A DNA stretch of 49,464 nucleotides from JAGVWJ01 sp964588555 (GTDB lineage Archaea > Micrarchaeota > Micrarchaeia > Anstonellales > Bilamarchaeaceae): NCBI GenBank assembly GCA_964588555.1, contig CAZPPT010000009.1:1-49464 (forward strand), read 5' to 3'. Under the pieces are notes generated by a model. That model was not told where the DNA came from and did not search any database. It was given only the letters and a program-made list of their open reading frames with translations. Shown here piece by piece: positions 42,961-49,464 of this stretch (position 1 is its first letter; each line of letters starts with the position of its first letter). The position numbers were made by a program, and so were the translations under genes.

Positions 42961-44157
42961 ATGGAAGGGACAAAAATAATAACCGGCTTTTTCGTACTTT
43001 TACTTTTGTTTGGATGCATGGGGCAGGCGCAAATTGACCAGCCTACAAGTGACGCGGAAACAGAAGGAAGGCCCGTTGATGAACCAACCAAGGAACCGAT
43101 CGAGGACACGATAGAAAACGGCTCCCCAAAAATAGAGGAACCGGATGAAGAGATAGCTGACCTTACCCCCCAGGTTGTTGATACGTCCCCCGCTCCCGGT
43201 GAGAAATTTGCAAGACATCCGTCCAAAGTGATAATAAATACCAACTTTGACCTGGTGGCGCCATCAGAAATAACCGTATTTGCAAATGACAAGAAGGCAA
43301 GCCTTGGCGCAACAAAACTATCTGAAGACAAACTTTCAATGGAGGTCGCATTAAACCAGGGATTGCAGGACGGCACATATAGGGTCATTTATATGGCATG
43401 CAATAGCGTCACAGCGTGTATCCGGGATGAATACGTGTTCAGCGTTGACAAGTCCCTGCTCCAAGAATACCAAGACTTGCGCGGCAAAAATGAAGTCACG
43501 GTCAAAATGGATGCGATTGCGTTTGAGCCGCAAAATATCCGCATATCCCCTGGAACGACAGTAACGTTCGTAAACGAAGAAGACACAGGGCATTTTGTAA
43601 ACAGCGACCCGCATCCATCGCATACATTCATACCTGAATTTAATTCAGGCGAACTCGCAAGGGGGGAAACATTTAGCTATACGTTTAATGAAGTTGGAGA
43701 GGTCCATTATCACTGCAGTGCACACGTGCCCGAACAAATGGTCGGAAGGATCATTGTTGAGGGCAAAGAGGTGGTGGTAACTGACAATATGACGACAACG
43801 CCCCAAACCGGTTCAACATCGGCGATAGACCCGTTTGCAGAGCGCAATGAACCGATTGATTTTAGTCAGATACGCGCAGCACACTTTGTTTCAAGCAATC
43901 CAACTCATGGTGCGGTGGTGAAAGCGCCCATAAATAAAGTGTCAATAAACTTTAACTTTAATTTGCATGAAAAATCGCGCATTATTATAACAAGAAACGG
44001 AAACCCGTCAAATGGGCTGACAACAGTTGTCGATGACCTAACGCTTGAAACGCCGCTCAATACAAACGTCCCGGGGCCATATATTGTGACGTACAGCGCA
44101 TGCTGGCCGGACGGCTCATGCCATAGCGGAAAGTTTGGGTTTACGATTGAGAACTAA
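42961..44157 (+). CDS. CopC-cupredoxin-CopC lipoprotein
   Basis: A 398-residue exported lipoprotein: basic/hydrophobic leader ending LLLFGC (Cys19 lipidated), an acidic Glu/Pro linker (about 25-75), a CopC-like beta sandwich (about 78-165, opening VVDTSPAPGEKFARHP), a plastocyanin-like cupredoxin (about 175-268) and a second CopC-like domain (about 300-398, AHFVSSNPTHGAVVKAP). The cupredoxin copper ligands are visible: His in GHFVN, Cys in YHCSAHVPEQM with the following His and Met. The first CopC has lost the N-terminal His. A role in surface electron transfer or copper handling is inferred. TATA (42931-42940) lies 26 bases before the ATG, so the mRNA is leaderless. Confidence 0.82.
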   Translation: MEGTKIITGFFVLLLLFGCMGQAQIDQPTSDAETEGRPVDEPTKEPIEDTIENGSPKIEEPDEEIADLTPQVVDTSPAPGEKFARHPSKVIINTNFDLVAPSEITVFANDKKASLGATKLSEDKLSMEVALNQGLQDGTYRVIYMACNSVTACIRDEYVFSVDKSLLQEYQDLRGKNEVTVKMDAIAFEPQNIRISPGTTVTFVNEEDTGHFVNSDPHPSHTFIPEFNSGELARGETFSYTFNEVGEVHYHCSAHVPEQMVGRIIVEGKEVVVTDNMTTTPQTGSTSAIDPFAERNEPIDFSQIRAAHFVSSNPTHGAVVKAPINKVSINFNFNLHEKSRIIITRNGNPSNGLTTVVDDLTLETPLNTNVPGPYIVTYSACWPDGSCHSGKFGFTIEN

Positions 44158-44535
44158 CTATTTCAAAAGCTCGACAGATGGAAGATTCTCAAAATCGCGG
44201 TCTTTTGTGAATAGCGTAAGGTTATGGACACGAGCAGAGGCATAAATAATTATATCAACCATACTTATTTTTTCTTTTATTGTACGAAGCTTGTTATAGT
44301 CACTGCCAGCAGTTTCTAATATATCATCGGTAAGCTCAATTAATCTAGATCGCTTGTAAAGAACTGGCAAAATTTTTGATTTATCTTTATTGTATTTAGC
44401 CGCCCATTGAGTAAGTTCGGCTAGCGATAATGGATTTGTAAATAAAGATTTTTCACTTTGTAGCAGCTTGCGTACATGTTCACCAAGCTTAGTGCCACTA
44501 AAATATTCAATCCAAACGGAGGTATCAAAAAGCAT
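44158..44535 (-). CDS. vapC: PIN-domain toxin (third VapC-type)
   Basis: A 125-residue PIN-domain ribonuclease. MLFDTSVWIEYF holds the first Asp, SLAELTQW the Glu, SMVDIIIYASA the third acid (about 93) and FTKDRDFENL the fourth. Its start overlaps the stop of the antitoxin gene (TAATG). It converges on the CopC-cupredoxin gene with no gap. It is distinct from the other two VapC proteins in this window. Confidence 0.88.
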   Translation of the reverse strand: MLFDTSVWIEYFSGTKLGEHVRKLLQSEKSLFTNPLSLAELTQWAAKYNKDKSKILPVLYKRSRLIELTDDILETAGSDYNKLRTIKEKISMVDIIIYASARVHNLTLFTKDRDFENLPSVELLK

Positions 44536-44765
44536 TAAAATTCCCGTGATCTTTTGTCTCTAACGAATGGACCCGCACCTTTCGCAACCCCAAAAGCTGC
44601 ATCTATTTCCCGTGCAAGTTCTTCTTTTGATCTGTGTTTTAGTAGTGCAACGTCTACCTCATCTCCGACACCTACTTCTAATGCGTCGAGCTCTTCTTTT
44701 GGAATAAGAATGCCAATTGAGCTTCCGATTTTTCTTAACCTTGCCCTGAAAAGGTCATTGCCCAT
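44535..44765 (-). CDS. vapB: AbrB/SpoVT-type antitoxin (third VapB-type)
   Basis: A 76-residue antitoxin with an AbrB-like swapped-hairpin N-terminus (FRARLRKIGSSIGILIPKEE, about 5-24, then VGVGDEVDVALLKH) and a toxin-binding tail. It belongs to a different DNA-binding class from the two other antitoxins here (DUF217-type and ribbon-helix-helix). A 16-bp palindrome lies just upstream. Confidence 0.85.
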   Translation of the reverse strand: MGNDLFRARLRKIGSSIGILIPKEELDALEVGVGDEVDVALLKHRSKEELAREIDAAFGVAKGAGPFVRDKRSREF

Positions 44766-44777
44766 TTTATCACTAAG

Positions 44778-44793
44778 TTATAATATATTATAA
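44778..44793. promoter_or_regulatory. 16-bp perfect palindrome between vapB and nth
   Basis: TTATAATATATTATAA is its own reverse complement. It lies 13 bases upstream of the AbrB-type antitoxin start and within the promoter gap shared with endonuclease III. A symmetric AbrB-like dimer could bind there and control its own operon. Confidence 0.5.
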
Positions 44794-44828
44794 ATTATAT
44801 TTAAATATTTGTAAAACGATTAGTATTT

Positions 44829-45485
44829 ATGGAAACTTCAGATCTGCCAGGGGTTCTTTCAATTATGGAAAAAGAGGCTGCGGCACGAAGAGCGCCTGTT
44901 TTTGAAGTTGAATCAGCCCGTACAACTCCGTTTTCCATGCTCGTGTTCGTCATGCTTTCTGCCCGTACTCGAGATGAAACAACACTAAAGGTAATCGAAC
45001 GATTATTCAAGATAGCGGATACACCGGAAAAAATAAGACAACTCGAACTTTCCGAACTCGAAAGAATTTTATATGGGGTCGGGTTCTATCGGACAAAGGC
45101 ACAGTATCTAAAAAAATTATGTGAAGACATCGTAGTGCGGTTCAAAGGGTTAGTTCCTGAAAAGCTCGATGAACTTATTTCCCTACCGGGCATCGGAAGA
45201 AAATCGGCAAACATCGTACTAGCAAAATGCTTTGGAAAAGAAACGATAGGTGTTGATACCCATGTACATCGGATTTCGAACCGCCTTGGGATTGTAAAGA
45301 CCAAAAAACCAATTGAAACAGAACAGAAGCTAATGGAACGCATACCTGGCAAATATTTAAGAATGATGAATAAGCTATTCGTAGCGTATGGACAGACGAT
45401 ATGCAAGCCAGTAAGTCCATTGTGCAGCAGTTGTAAATTAAATGGAGTATATTGCCTGCGCATAGGCGTAAAAAAGAGCCGATAA
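44829..45485 (+). CDS. nth: Endonuclease III (DNA glycosylase/AP lyase)
   Basis: A 218-residue base-excision repair enzyme that removes oxidised pyrimidines and cuts the abasic site. The helix-hairpin-helix LPGIGRKSANIVLAKC contains the catalytic Lys125, and GVDTHVHR the Asp143. A 4Fe-4S cluster is formed by four Cys near the C-terminus (C-x6-C-x2-C-x6-C; the last spacing is 6 rather than the usual 5). The N-terminal LSARTRDETTLKV replaces the LSAQTTD of E. coli, as in archaeal relatives. The promoter (TATA near 44800) is divergent from the VapBC pair. A small gene follows 2 bases later. Confidence 0.92.
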   Translation: METSDLPGVLSIMEKEAAARRAPVFEVESARTTPFSMLVFVMLSARTRDETTLKVIERLFKIADTPEKIRQLELSELERILYGVGFYRTKAQYLKKLCEDIVVRFKGLVPEKLDELISLPGIGRKSANIVLAKCFGKETIGVDTHVHRISNRLGIVKTKKPIETEQKLMERIPGKYLRMMNKLFVAYGQTICKPVSPLCSSCKLNGVYCLRIGVKKSR

Positions 45486-45487
45486 AC

Positions 45488-45643
45488 ATGCACGATAAAA
45501 AGAAAAAAGAGAATGAAACATTCATCGAGGTAATCGATGGGGATACAAAAAGCGATGCAGCAAAAAAATCCATGAATGACATACTTGCCAAGTTAGAAAA
45601 CGCAAAGAAGAAAGTGAAAAAAGTGGAAGAGTTAGGGTTATAG
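45488..45643 (+). CDS. Small charged protein downstream of nth, unrecognised
   Basis: A 51-residue, Lys- and Glu-rich helical protein (MHDKKKKENETFIEVIDGD at the start, KLENAKKKVKKVEEL near the end). The ATG is 2 bases after the nth stop, so it is likely translated with nth. No family was recognised, and it is too short for domain assignment. The longer frame starting at 45452 lies inside nth and is less likely. Confidence 0.55.
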   Translation: MHDKKKKENETFIEVIDGDTKSDAAKKSMNDILAKLENAKKKVKKVEELGL

Positions 45644-45708
45644 ATAATACTCTGTGCGCACTCTTGGATAATGAACATTTTTATTTCTTTTCAACAACTG
45701 TACCATTA

Positions 45709-46620
45709 TGAAATGCACAATATTTGCAGGAAAGGGCGGCGTGGGAAAGAGCACCATGGCCGGAGCGTATGCGTTTTTTTCAAGCGCAGCACGAAAAAGT
45801 GGCAATTCTCAATTATGATGGCGCACATGCAATGCCACGTGTCCTTGGCATCCCGGCACCGCCGATAAATACGTTGACAGAAACGGGGATCGAAAATATA
45901 CGGCTTTCTTTGCTCGCGTGCCCGTATGTTCGGTTCGTCAATAAAATTAATCGAGGCAGTTCTGATGAAAGAGAAACGTATCTTAAACAATTCAAGGACG
46001 ACTTCGGTTACTTGGCATATGCTGATCTCGTAAGCACCTTTACCGGAGCGCCGTGTGACCTTTTACAGATTGGAAAGTTTTGCGCGCTTGTTGAACAATC
46101 GCATTATATACAGGAGCAAGGCATGACTCACGCAATTATTGACGTAGAAGCAACTGCTGCGCTACAAAGTATGCTTAATTCAAGTGAAGATCTTATTAAT
46201 AGAATACGATGGACATTTCAAAGACACCGCGCTTTAATTACAATGGCTTCGATGGCGTTTCCATTAGTCGGAGATTTTCTCAAAACAGAGTATATACAGA
46301 ATTTCGATACGTACACGCGTCGCCTCGAAGAAGCGGCATCTGCACTTAAGGCAGCAGACTATTTTCTTGTTTGCATTCCTGAAGAAACACCAGTTAACGA
46401 AATGTTCAAGGTTGGAGAAATAGTACGTTCCTTCGGAGGAAACATTGCAGGATACATTATAAACAATATACGTGGCGAAAATGGTGAACAAGAACAGATT
46501 GATCTGGTAAGAAGCACAATCGGAAGTGCGCGCTTATTATTGATCAACCATTATGGGAGAGCAACTCATGGAAGTGATCGGCAAGAAGCAATACGTGCAA
46601 TCTCCCATGTGTTTGAGTGA
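45709..46620 (+). CDS. ParA/MinD/ArsA-type P-loop ATPase, interrupted by a frameshift
   Basis: ATG 45709 opens MKCTIFAGKGGVGKSTMAGA, a perfect deviant Walker A loop of the SIMIBI ATPases, but this frame stops after about 37 codons. The rest of the protein (KVAILNYDGAHAMPRVLGI, later VEATAALQSMLNSS, FLVCIPEETPVNEMFKVG and ends ISHVFE) is in another frame, open to 46620. Removing one T from the run of seven Ts at 45774-45780 joins them into one continuous ~303-residue protein, with FFQAQHEKVAILNYD across the join. So this is a recent frameshift, a sequencing error in a homopolymer, or a slippage site. The ATPase may act on membrane or DNA segregation; no partner is visible. Confidence 0.75.
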
Positions 46621-46621
46621 G

Positions 46622-47509
46622 TCATTTCACAATGCTATAAAACGCATCAAATCCTTTCTTTTTAATTGCAGAAATAATCTCACCTGCATGTTTTTTGTCT
46701 TTTGCAAGTGCAATGCAGCACCCCCCTCCTCCGCCGCCGGTTAATTTTGCGCCAAGCGCGCCTGTATCGAGGGCTGCGCGAACAATTTCCTCGTTTTTTT
46801 CAATGGTCACGCCGACGGCCGCAAGTAATTTATGGTTTTGATTCATAAGCTCACCGATTGCAACTGGATCGCCTGTCGCGAGTGCCTTTTCACCACGTTT
46901 AACAATCTCGCCTGCTTCGTCGGACAATGTTTGGAACTGTTCTGGGTCTTCCTCCTTGAATTTTCGCACGCTTTCAACCATCTTTGCAGTTGGTGATGAA
47001 ACGCCGGTAATTCCGATCACTAAATGAAGTGGTGCACCAACCTTAAGTTGCTCGAATCCACGATTTCTAATAAACTTAATGGCACCGCCATAGACCGCTA
47101 CTGTGTTATCCACACCGGAAGGATTTCCATGAAACGCCTTTTCACCTTCGTAAGCGTAACGGTTGATTTCTTCATTTGAAAAAGTAAGCTTGTACTCATG
47201 TGCAAATGCACGAACTAACGCGACGCAAAATGCGGCACTACTTCCCAAACCGCCAACAGTCGGAAGATCGCCTTTTAGGTGCACGCGAAAACCTTCCTTG
47301 ATTTGAAGTGCGTCAGAAACAAGTGTTATTGCCCTAAGCGTATACTCGGGGACAGTACCGGACATATCGCTTATGAATTCGGTTTTTGAAGCGGGCGTTA
47401 TTTCAACTACTGCCTTGTTTGAAATTCCAAGCGCAATTGCTGGGATGCCATACACTACAAAGTGTTCCCCAAAGAGGATTACCTTTCCGTACCCAATGCC
47501 TTGTGCCAT
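46622..47509 (-). CDS. mvk: Mevalonate kinase
   Basis: A 295-residue GHMP kinase that phosphorylates mevalonate, the first step of the lower mevalonate pathway. GYGKVILFGEHFVVYG at the N-terminus, PTVGGLGSSAAF (83-94), GNPSGVDNTVAVYGG near 135-149 and KLTGGGGGGCCIA near 260 are the family motifs. The start is one base after the DUF2666-like gene's stop, so both share an operon. Convergent with the ATPase (gap 1 base). Confidence 0.92.
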   Translation of the reverse strand: MAQGIGYGKVILFGEHFVVYGIPAIALGISNKAVVEITPASKTEFISDMSGTVPEYTLRAITLVSDALQIKEGFRVHLKGDLPTVGGLGSSAAFCVALVRAFAHEYKLTFSNEEINRYAYEGEKAFHGNPSGVDNTVAVYGGAIKFIRNRGFEQLKVGAPLHLVIGITGVSSPTAKMVESVRKFKEEDPEQFQTLSDEAGEIVKRGEKALATGDPVAIGELMNQNHKLLAAVGVTIEKNEEIVRAALDTGALGAKLTGGGGGGCCIALAKDKKHAGEIISAIKKKGFDAFYSIVK

Positions 47510-47510
47510 A

Positions 47511-48251
47511 CTATCCCTTGGGTTTTCTCCCTTTTACCTTTGGCGGTTTGATATCAGGATACTCGTCCATGAGTATTTCAGGCGTTGCATACGGTTTATA
47601 TCCAAAATTTTCACAGGTACGGCAGACAGTGTATGGATCTGGATTAGAGAGTTCTAAAAGGGCAGTTACGAGATTGCCGAATGATTTTCTTCCCTTTGTA
47701 CCAACCTCTCCTTTCATGCCTGCAAATTCAAAGGATTTATTAACGATAGAATGGTTTATGCCTGAGAGAATGCCCGCAACCTCCCAATCTTGTGTTTTAT
47801 CATCAACAGACATCTTCTTTGCTGAAAACCATCCCTTGCAGTTTCCAATAAATGCAATTACGTCCTCTGGTTTCTCGATTTCAGCTACTGCAGTGGTCGT
47901 TGTGGCGGGTTTAAATGATATGCCCGCCTTCTTGAAAAGGCGATTAAGCACATAGGATTCGACAATGGGAAGCATTGTATTCTTTCCGTTTGCAGCAGGA
48001 AGTAGCGAATCGCGTTTAAGCGATTTTAGAAATGAGGTAACGCCTTCCATCCCGTCCCTTACCCCGGAAATAAGGGAATCTGCCTTACTTGTATCAATAC
48101 CTGAAAAGCGATAAATATATGGCTCAACATGATCCGAAAGGCCGACTAAAATAGCACTAATTTCCTGCTCAGATGACGCATCAACATAAAAATGCTTATC
48201 TGAGATAAAATCCTTATACGCCCCCACAAGTATAATCTCTTGACGATCCAT
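47511..48251 (-). CDS. Archaeal protein, probably DUF2666-like, with internal repeat
   Basis: A 246-residue soluble protein built of two similar halves: YKDFISDKHFYVDASSEQ and ISAILVGLSDHV in the first half match CKGWFSAKKMSVDDKTQDW and VAGILSGINHSIV in the second, with about the same spacing. A Cys pair (CRTC) precedes a basic C-terminus (KPPKVKGRKPKG). This duplicated plan fits the archaeal DUF2666 family as I recall it, without a database check. Function is unknown. It is co-transcribed with mevalonate kinase. Confidence 0.6.
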   Translation of the reverse strand: MDRQEIILVGAYKDFISDKHFYVDASSEQEISAILVGLSDHVEPYIYRFSGIDTSKADSLISGVRDGMEGVTSFLKSLKRDSLLPAANGKNTMLPIVESYVLNRLFKKAGISFKPATTTTAVAEIEKPEDVIAFIGNCKGWFSAKKMSVDDKTQDWEVAGILSGINHSIVNKSFEFAGMKGEVGTKGRKSFGNLVTALLELSNPDPYTVCRTCENFGYKPYATPEILMDEYPDIKPPKVKGRKPKG

Positions 48252-48345
48252 CTCAACACCTCACTATGAAAACTAAGAGATTAGGAGAAATAATGCTTTA
48301 AAAGAGAATAGGAAAGAAACCTTCGCAAAAAATAAAAAGAAAAAA

Positions 48346-48597
48346 TTAAAATGCAATGCGTAAAAAGTGAAGTGCCAGTACTAATAATAGCCCGACAAGC
48401 CCGCCTATCGCAACAATTCCCACGGTTACGACATTAATCGGTATGCCGAGGTTAAAGAGCACATTGAGAAGGAATAAGACGCCGATTGCAATAAGGGAAT
48501 TTATGATAATGGTGACCGGATCACGCACAAAGACAATTAATAAATACAAGATAAAAAGGGCGACGATCAAACTTCCAAGTTCCACGTATGATGCCAT
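48346..48597 (-). CDS. BofA-like small membrane protein
   Basis: An 83-residue hydrophobic protein with about three membrane segments. The C-terminal NVLFNLGIPINVVTVGIVAIGG and LVLALHFL region resembles the BofA family (inhibitor of sigma-K processing in Bacillus); archaeal members have no known function. The frame opens at 48657, but TATA (about 48617-48626) is 26 bases before the ATG at 48597, giving a leaderless mRNA and a family-like length. Confidence 0.65.
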   Translation of the reverse strand: MASYVELGSLIVALFILYLLIVFVRDPVTIIINSLIAIGVLFLLNVLFNLGIPINVVTVGIVAIGGLVGLLLVLALHFLRIAF

Positions 48598-48657
48598 GGT
48601 TTTAGTATATCCCATTTGATATTTAAATATGTTTCGAATAGAACAAAAATCGATCAA

Positions 48658-48873
48658 ATTTAGAAATGTATTTTGAAGAAGAAAAACCGTTCTTCTAAGA
48701 AAGCTAGCTTGCCGGGGCGTTTGAGGCTTGGAGGTAGCACCTTAAATAGCCGTAAATTAACAACTACGCCAATATCTGAGAATTTATAGCCACTCAACAA
48801 AAGAAAGTGTTTTTTCACTTTTCTTAAATGAGAACCCGTTTTTTAAAAACTTAAAAACCAACATGCCACCAAG
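48658..48873. other. Non-coding gap, no gene recognised
   Basis: Holds the BofA-like gene's upstream side and the 3' end of the last gene. An imperfect hairpin AAGAAAGTG...CACTTTTCTT with six Ts as its loop lies around 48802-48826 and may be a terminator. A GCCGGGGCG start at about 48711 recalls a tRNA acceptor, but no matching 3' strand or T-arm follows on either strand. Confidence 0.3.
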
Positions 48874-49464
48874 TCAAAGAAACCGCCTTAAAATAGGTGA
48901 GAAAATCAACAATTTAGAGGGCACGTGATGTGCCAGTTCTTCAAAAAGGCGCACTGCCGCATCCACTTGTTCCGATGTCCCCTCAATAACAAGCCGCGTT
49001 TCACCTTCTCTTATTATCGTAAGAACAAGAGGAGTAGTCAACTCAAATTGTTCCTGGAATAGTTGATCGATGCGAAGCTGCCTGACCCGGGTAGATAAGG
49101 CTACCTGGTCATCATCCTCAACGATCATTCCGTAATGGTTTGATGGCGGACTATCAAGGTCAACAGCACGGTTGAGGGTAAACCCATAATACGCGCGAAT
49201 GGCCGGTCCAACGCGTTTGGCGTCTCGCCACAGGTAACGCGCTCCGCGTGTTCCAGAGATAACTCCTGCTCCCGTTGGTATGCCGTGCACAATCTCAGGA
49301 ATATACCATCCATTACTAACCGGAAAGCCCTTGACCACATCAATGGGATTTGCATGAAAAATAAAATTCTTGCCTCCCTTCTCCAAGAAATAATCTGGAT
49401 GTTCAATTACAAGAACTGCATCCTTCATTTTACGATATTCTTGTGGGACGTCAAGAATCCAACG
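48874..49464 (-). CDS. Unrecognised protein, N-terminus outside window
   Basis: The frame is open to the window edge: RWILDVPQEYRKMKDAVLV continues without a stop in front of the ATG at 49426-49428, so the true start may lie outside the window. The visible 196 residues are soluble and mixed alpha/beta. A C-terminal stretch (about residues 150-175 of the visible part, LVLTIIREGETRLVIEGTS) has alternating strands. No family or motif was recognised. The last 10 residues are hydrophobic and basic (LLIFSPILRRFL). Confidence 0.6.
   Translation of the reverse strand, partial: RWILDVPQEYRKMKDAVLVIEHPDYFLEKGGKNFIFHANPIDVVKGFPVSNGWYIPEIVHGIPTGAGVISGTRGARYLWRDAKRVGPAIRAYYGFTLNRAVDLDSPPSNHYGMIVEDDDQVALSTRVRQLRIDQLFQEQFELTTPLVLTIIREGETRLVIEGTSEQVDAAVRLFEELAHHVPSKLLIFSPILRRFL

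Noticed and set aside
48711..48790. tRNA-like start GCCGGGGCG with GGTAGCACC
   Set aside because: No pairing 3' acceptor strand or T-arm within 200 bases on either strand, even allowing introns.
1..49464. CRISPR arrays or insertion sequences
   Set aside because: No regularly spaced short repeats and no transposase-like frames were seen; the only large repeat is the tandem duplication.

Overview
The window is archaeal chromosomal DNA. It carries archaeal-type Cbf5, L14e, CMP kinase, DUF106 insertase homologue, S12, S7, EF-2 (with the diphthamide His), SecY, AdkA, ThiI, COG2521 methyltransferase and an archaemetzincin-like protease. Many genes have an A/T-rich TATA element about 26 bases before the start codon (leaderless or short-leader transcripts), and two adjacent genes often overlap as ATGA. 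Small gene size, a split-up set of ribosomal and translation clusters, a multi-intron tRNA and several bacterial-looking genes suggest a DPANN-type archaeon (Micrarchaeota or Diapherotrites would fit). That placement is inference, not proof.

Layout. 1-7 kb: DUF63 and DUF202 membrane proteins; a serine tRNA on the minus strand interrupted by three introns (1377-1569), divergent from thiI; then the minus-strand cluster DUF106-cmk-rpl14e-cbf5, a coiled-coil membrane protein and a Ca2+/cation antiporter. 7-15 kb: rps12-rps7, two HEAT-like proteins (one of 1196 aa, exported) and the EF-2 gene; the HEAT genes sit where S7 and EF-2 genes are usually close. 15-29 kb: a MATE transporter, a VapBC pair, a COG2521 methyltransferase, a beta-helix surface protein, a Tat-exported beta-propeller lipoprotein and serS. 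A 6172-bp piece of this (15769-21940) is repeated head-to-tail, apparently without a single difference, at 21941-28112. The new junction joins the inside of serS to the inside of the MATE gene, so each of these two genes has one intact copy and one truncated copy, while the four loci between them are fully doubled.

29-37 kb: rhomboid protease, adenylate kinase, AIM24-family protein, SecY, an alpha/beta hydrolase, a small RNase H-fold protein, phosphomevalonate kinase, a second VapBC pair and diphosphomevalonate decarboxylase. 37-49 kb: a Hanks-type protein kinase, an archaemetzincin-like protein, an M20 peptidase, a GNAT acetyltransferase, an AMP-forming acetate-CoA ligase, a CopC-cupredoxin-CopC lipoprotein, a third VapBC pair, endonuclease III, a frameshifted ParA/MinD-type ATPase, mevalonate kinase, a DUF2666-like protein, a BofA-like membrane protein and a partial unknown gene.

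How it fits together. Mevalonate kinase, phosphomevalonate kinase and diphosphomevalonate decarboxylase together make the classical (eukaryote/bacterium-type) lower mevalonate route to isopentenyl diphosphate, which most archaea lack. Acetyl-CoA synthesis by the acetate-CoA ligase could feed it. Translation and tRNA maturation (tRNA-Ser, serS, thiI, cbf5, S12, S7, EF-2) and membrane insertion/secretion (SecY, DUF106, rhomboid) make up much of the rest. The points most worth a second look are the three-intron tRNA, the exact tandem duplication, the archaemetzincin with a split zinc site, and the frameshifted ATPase.
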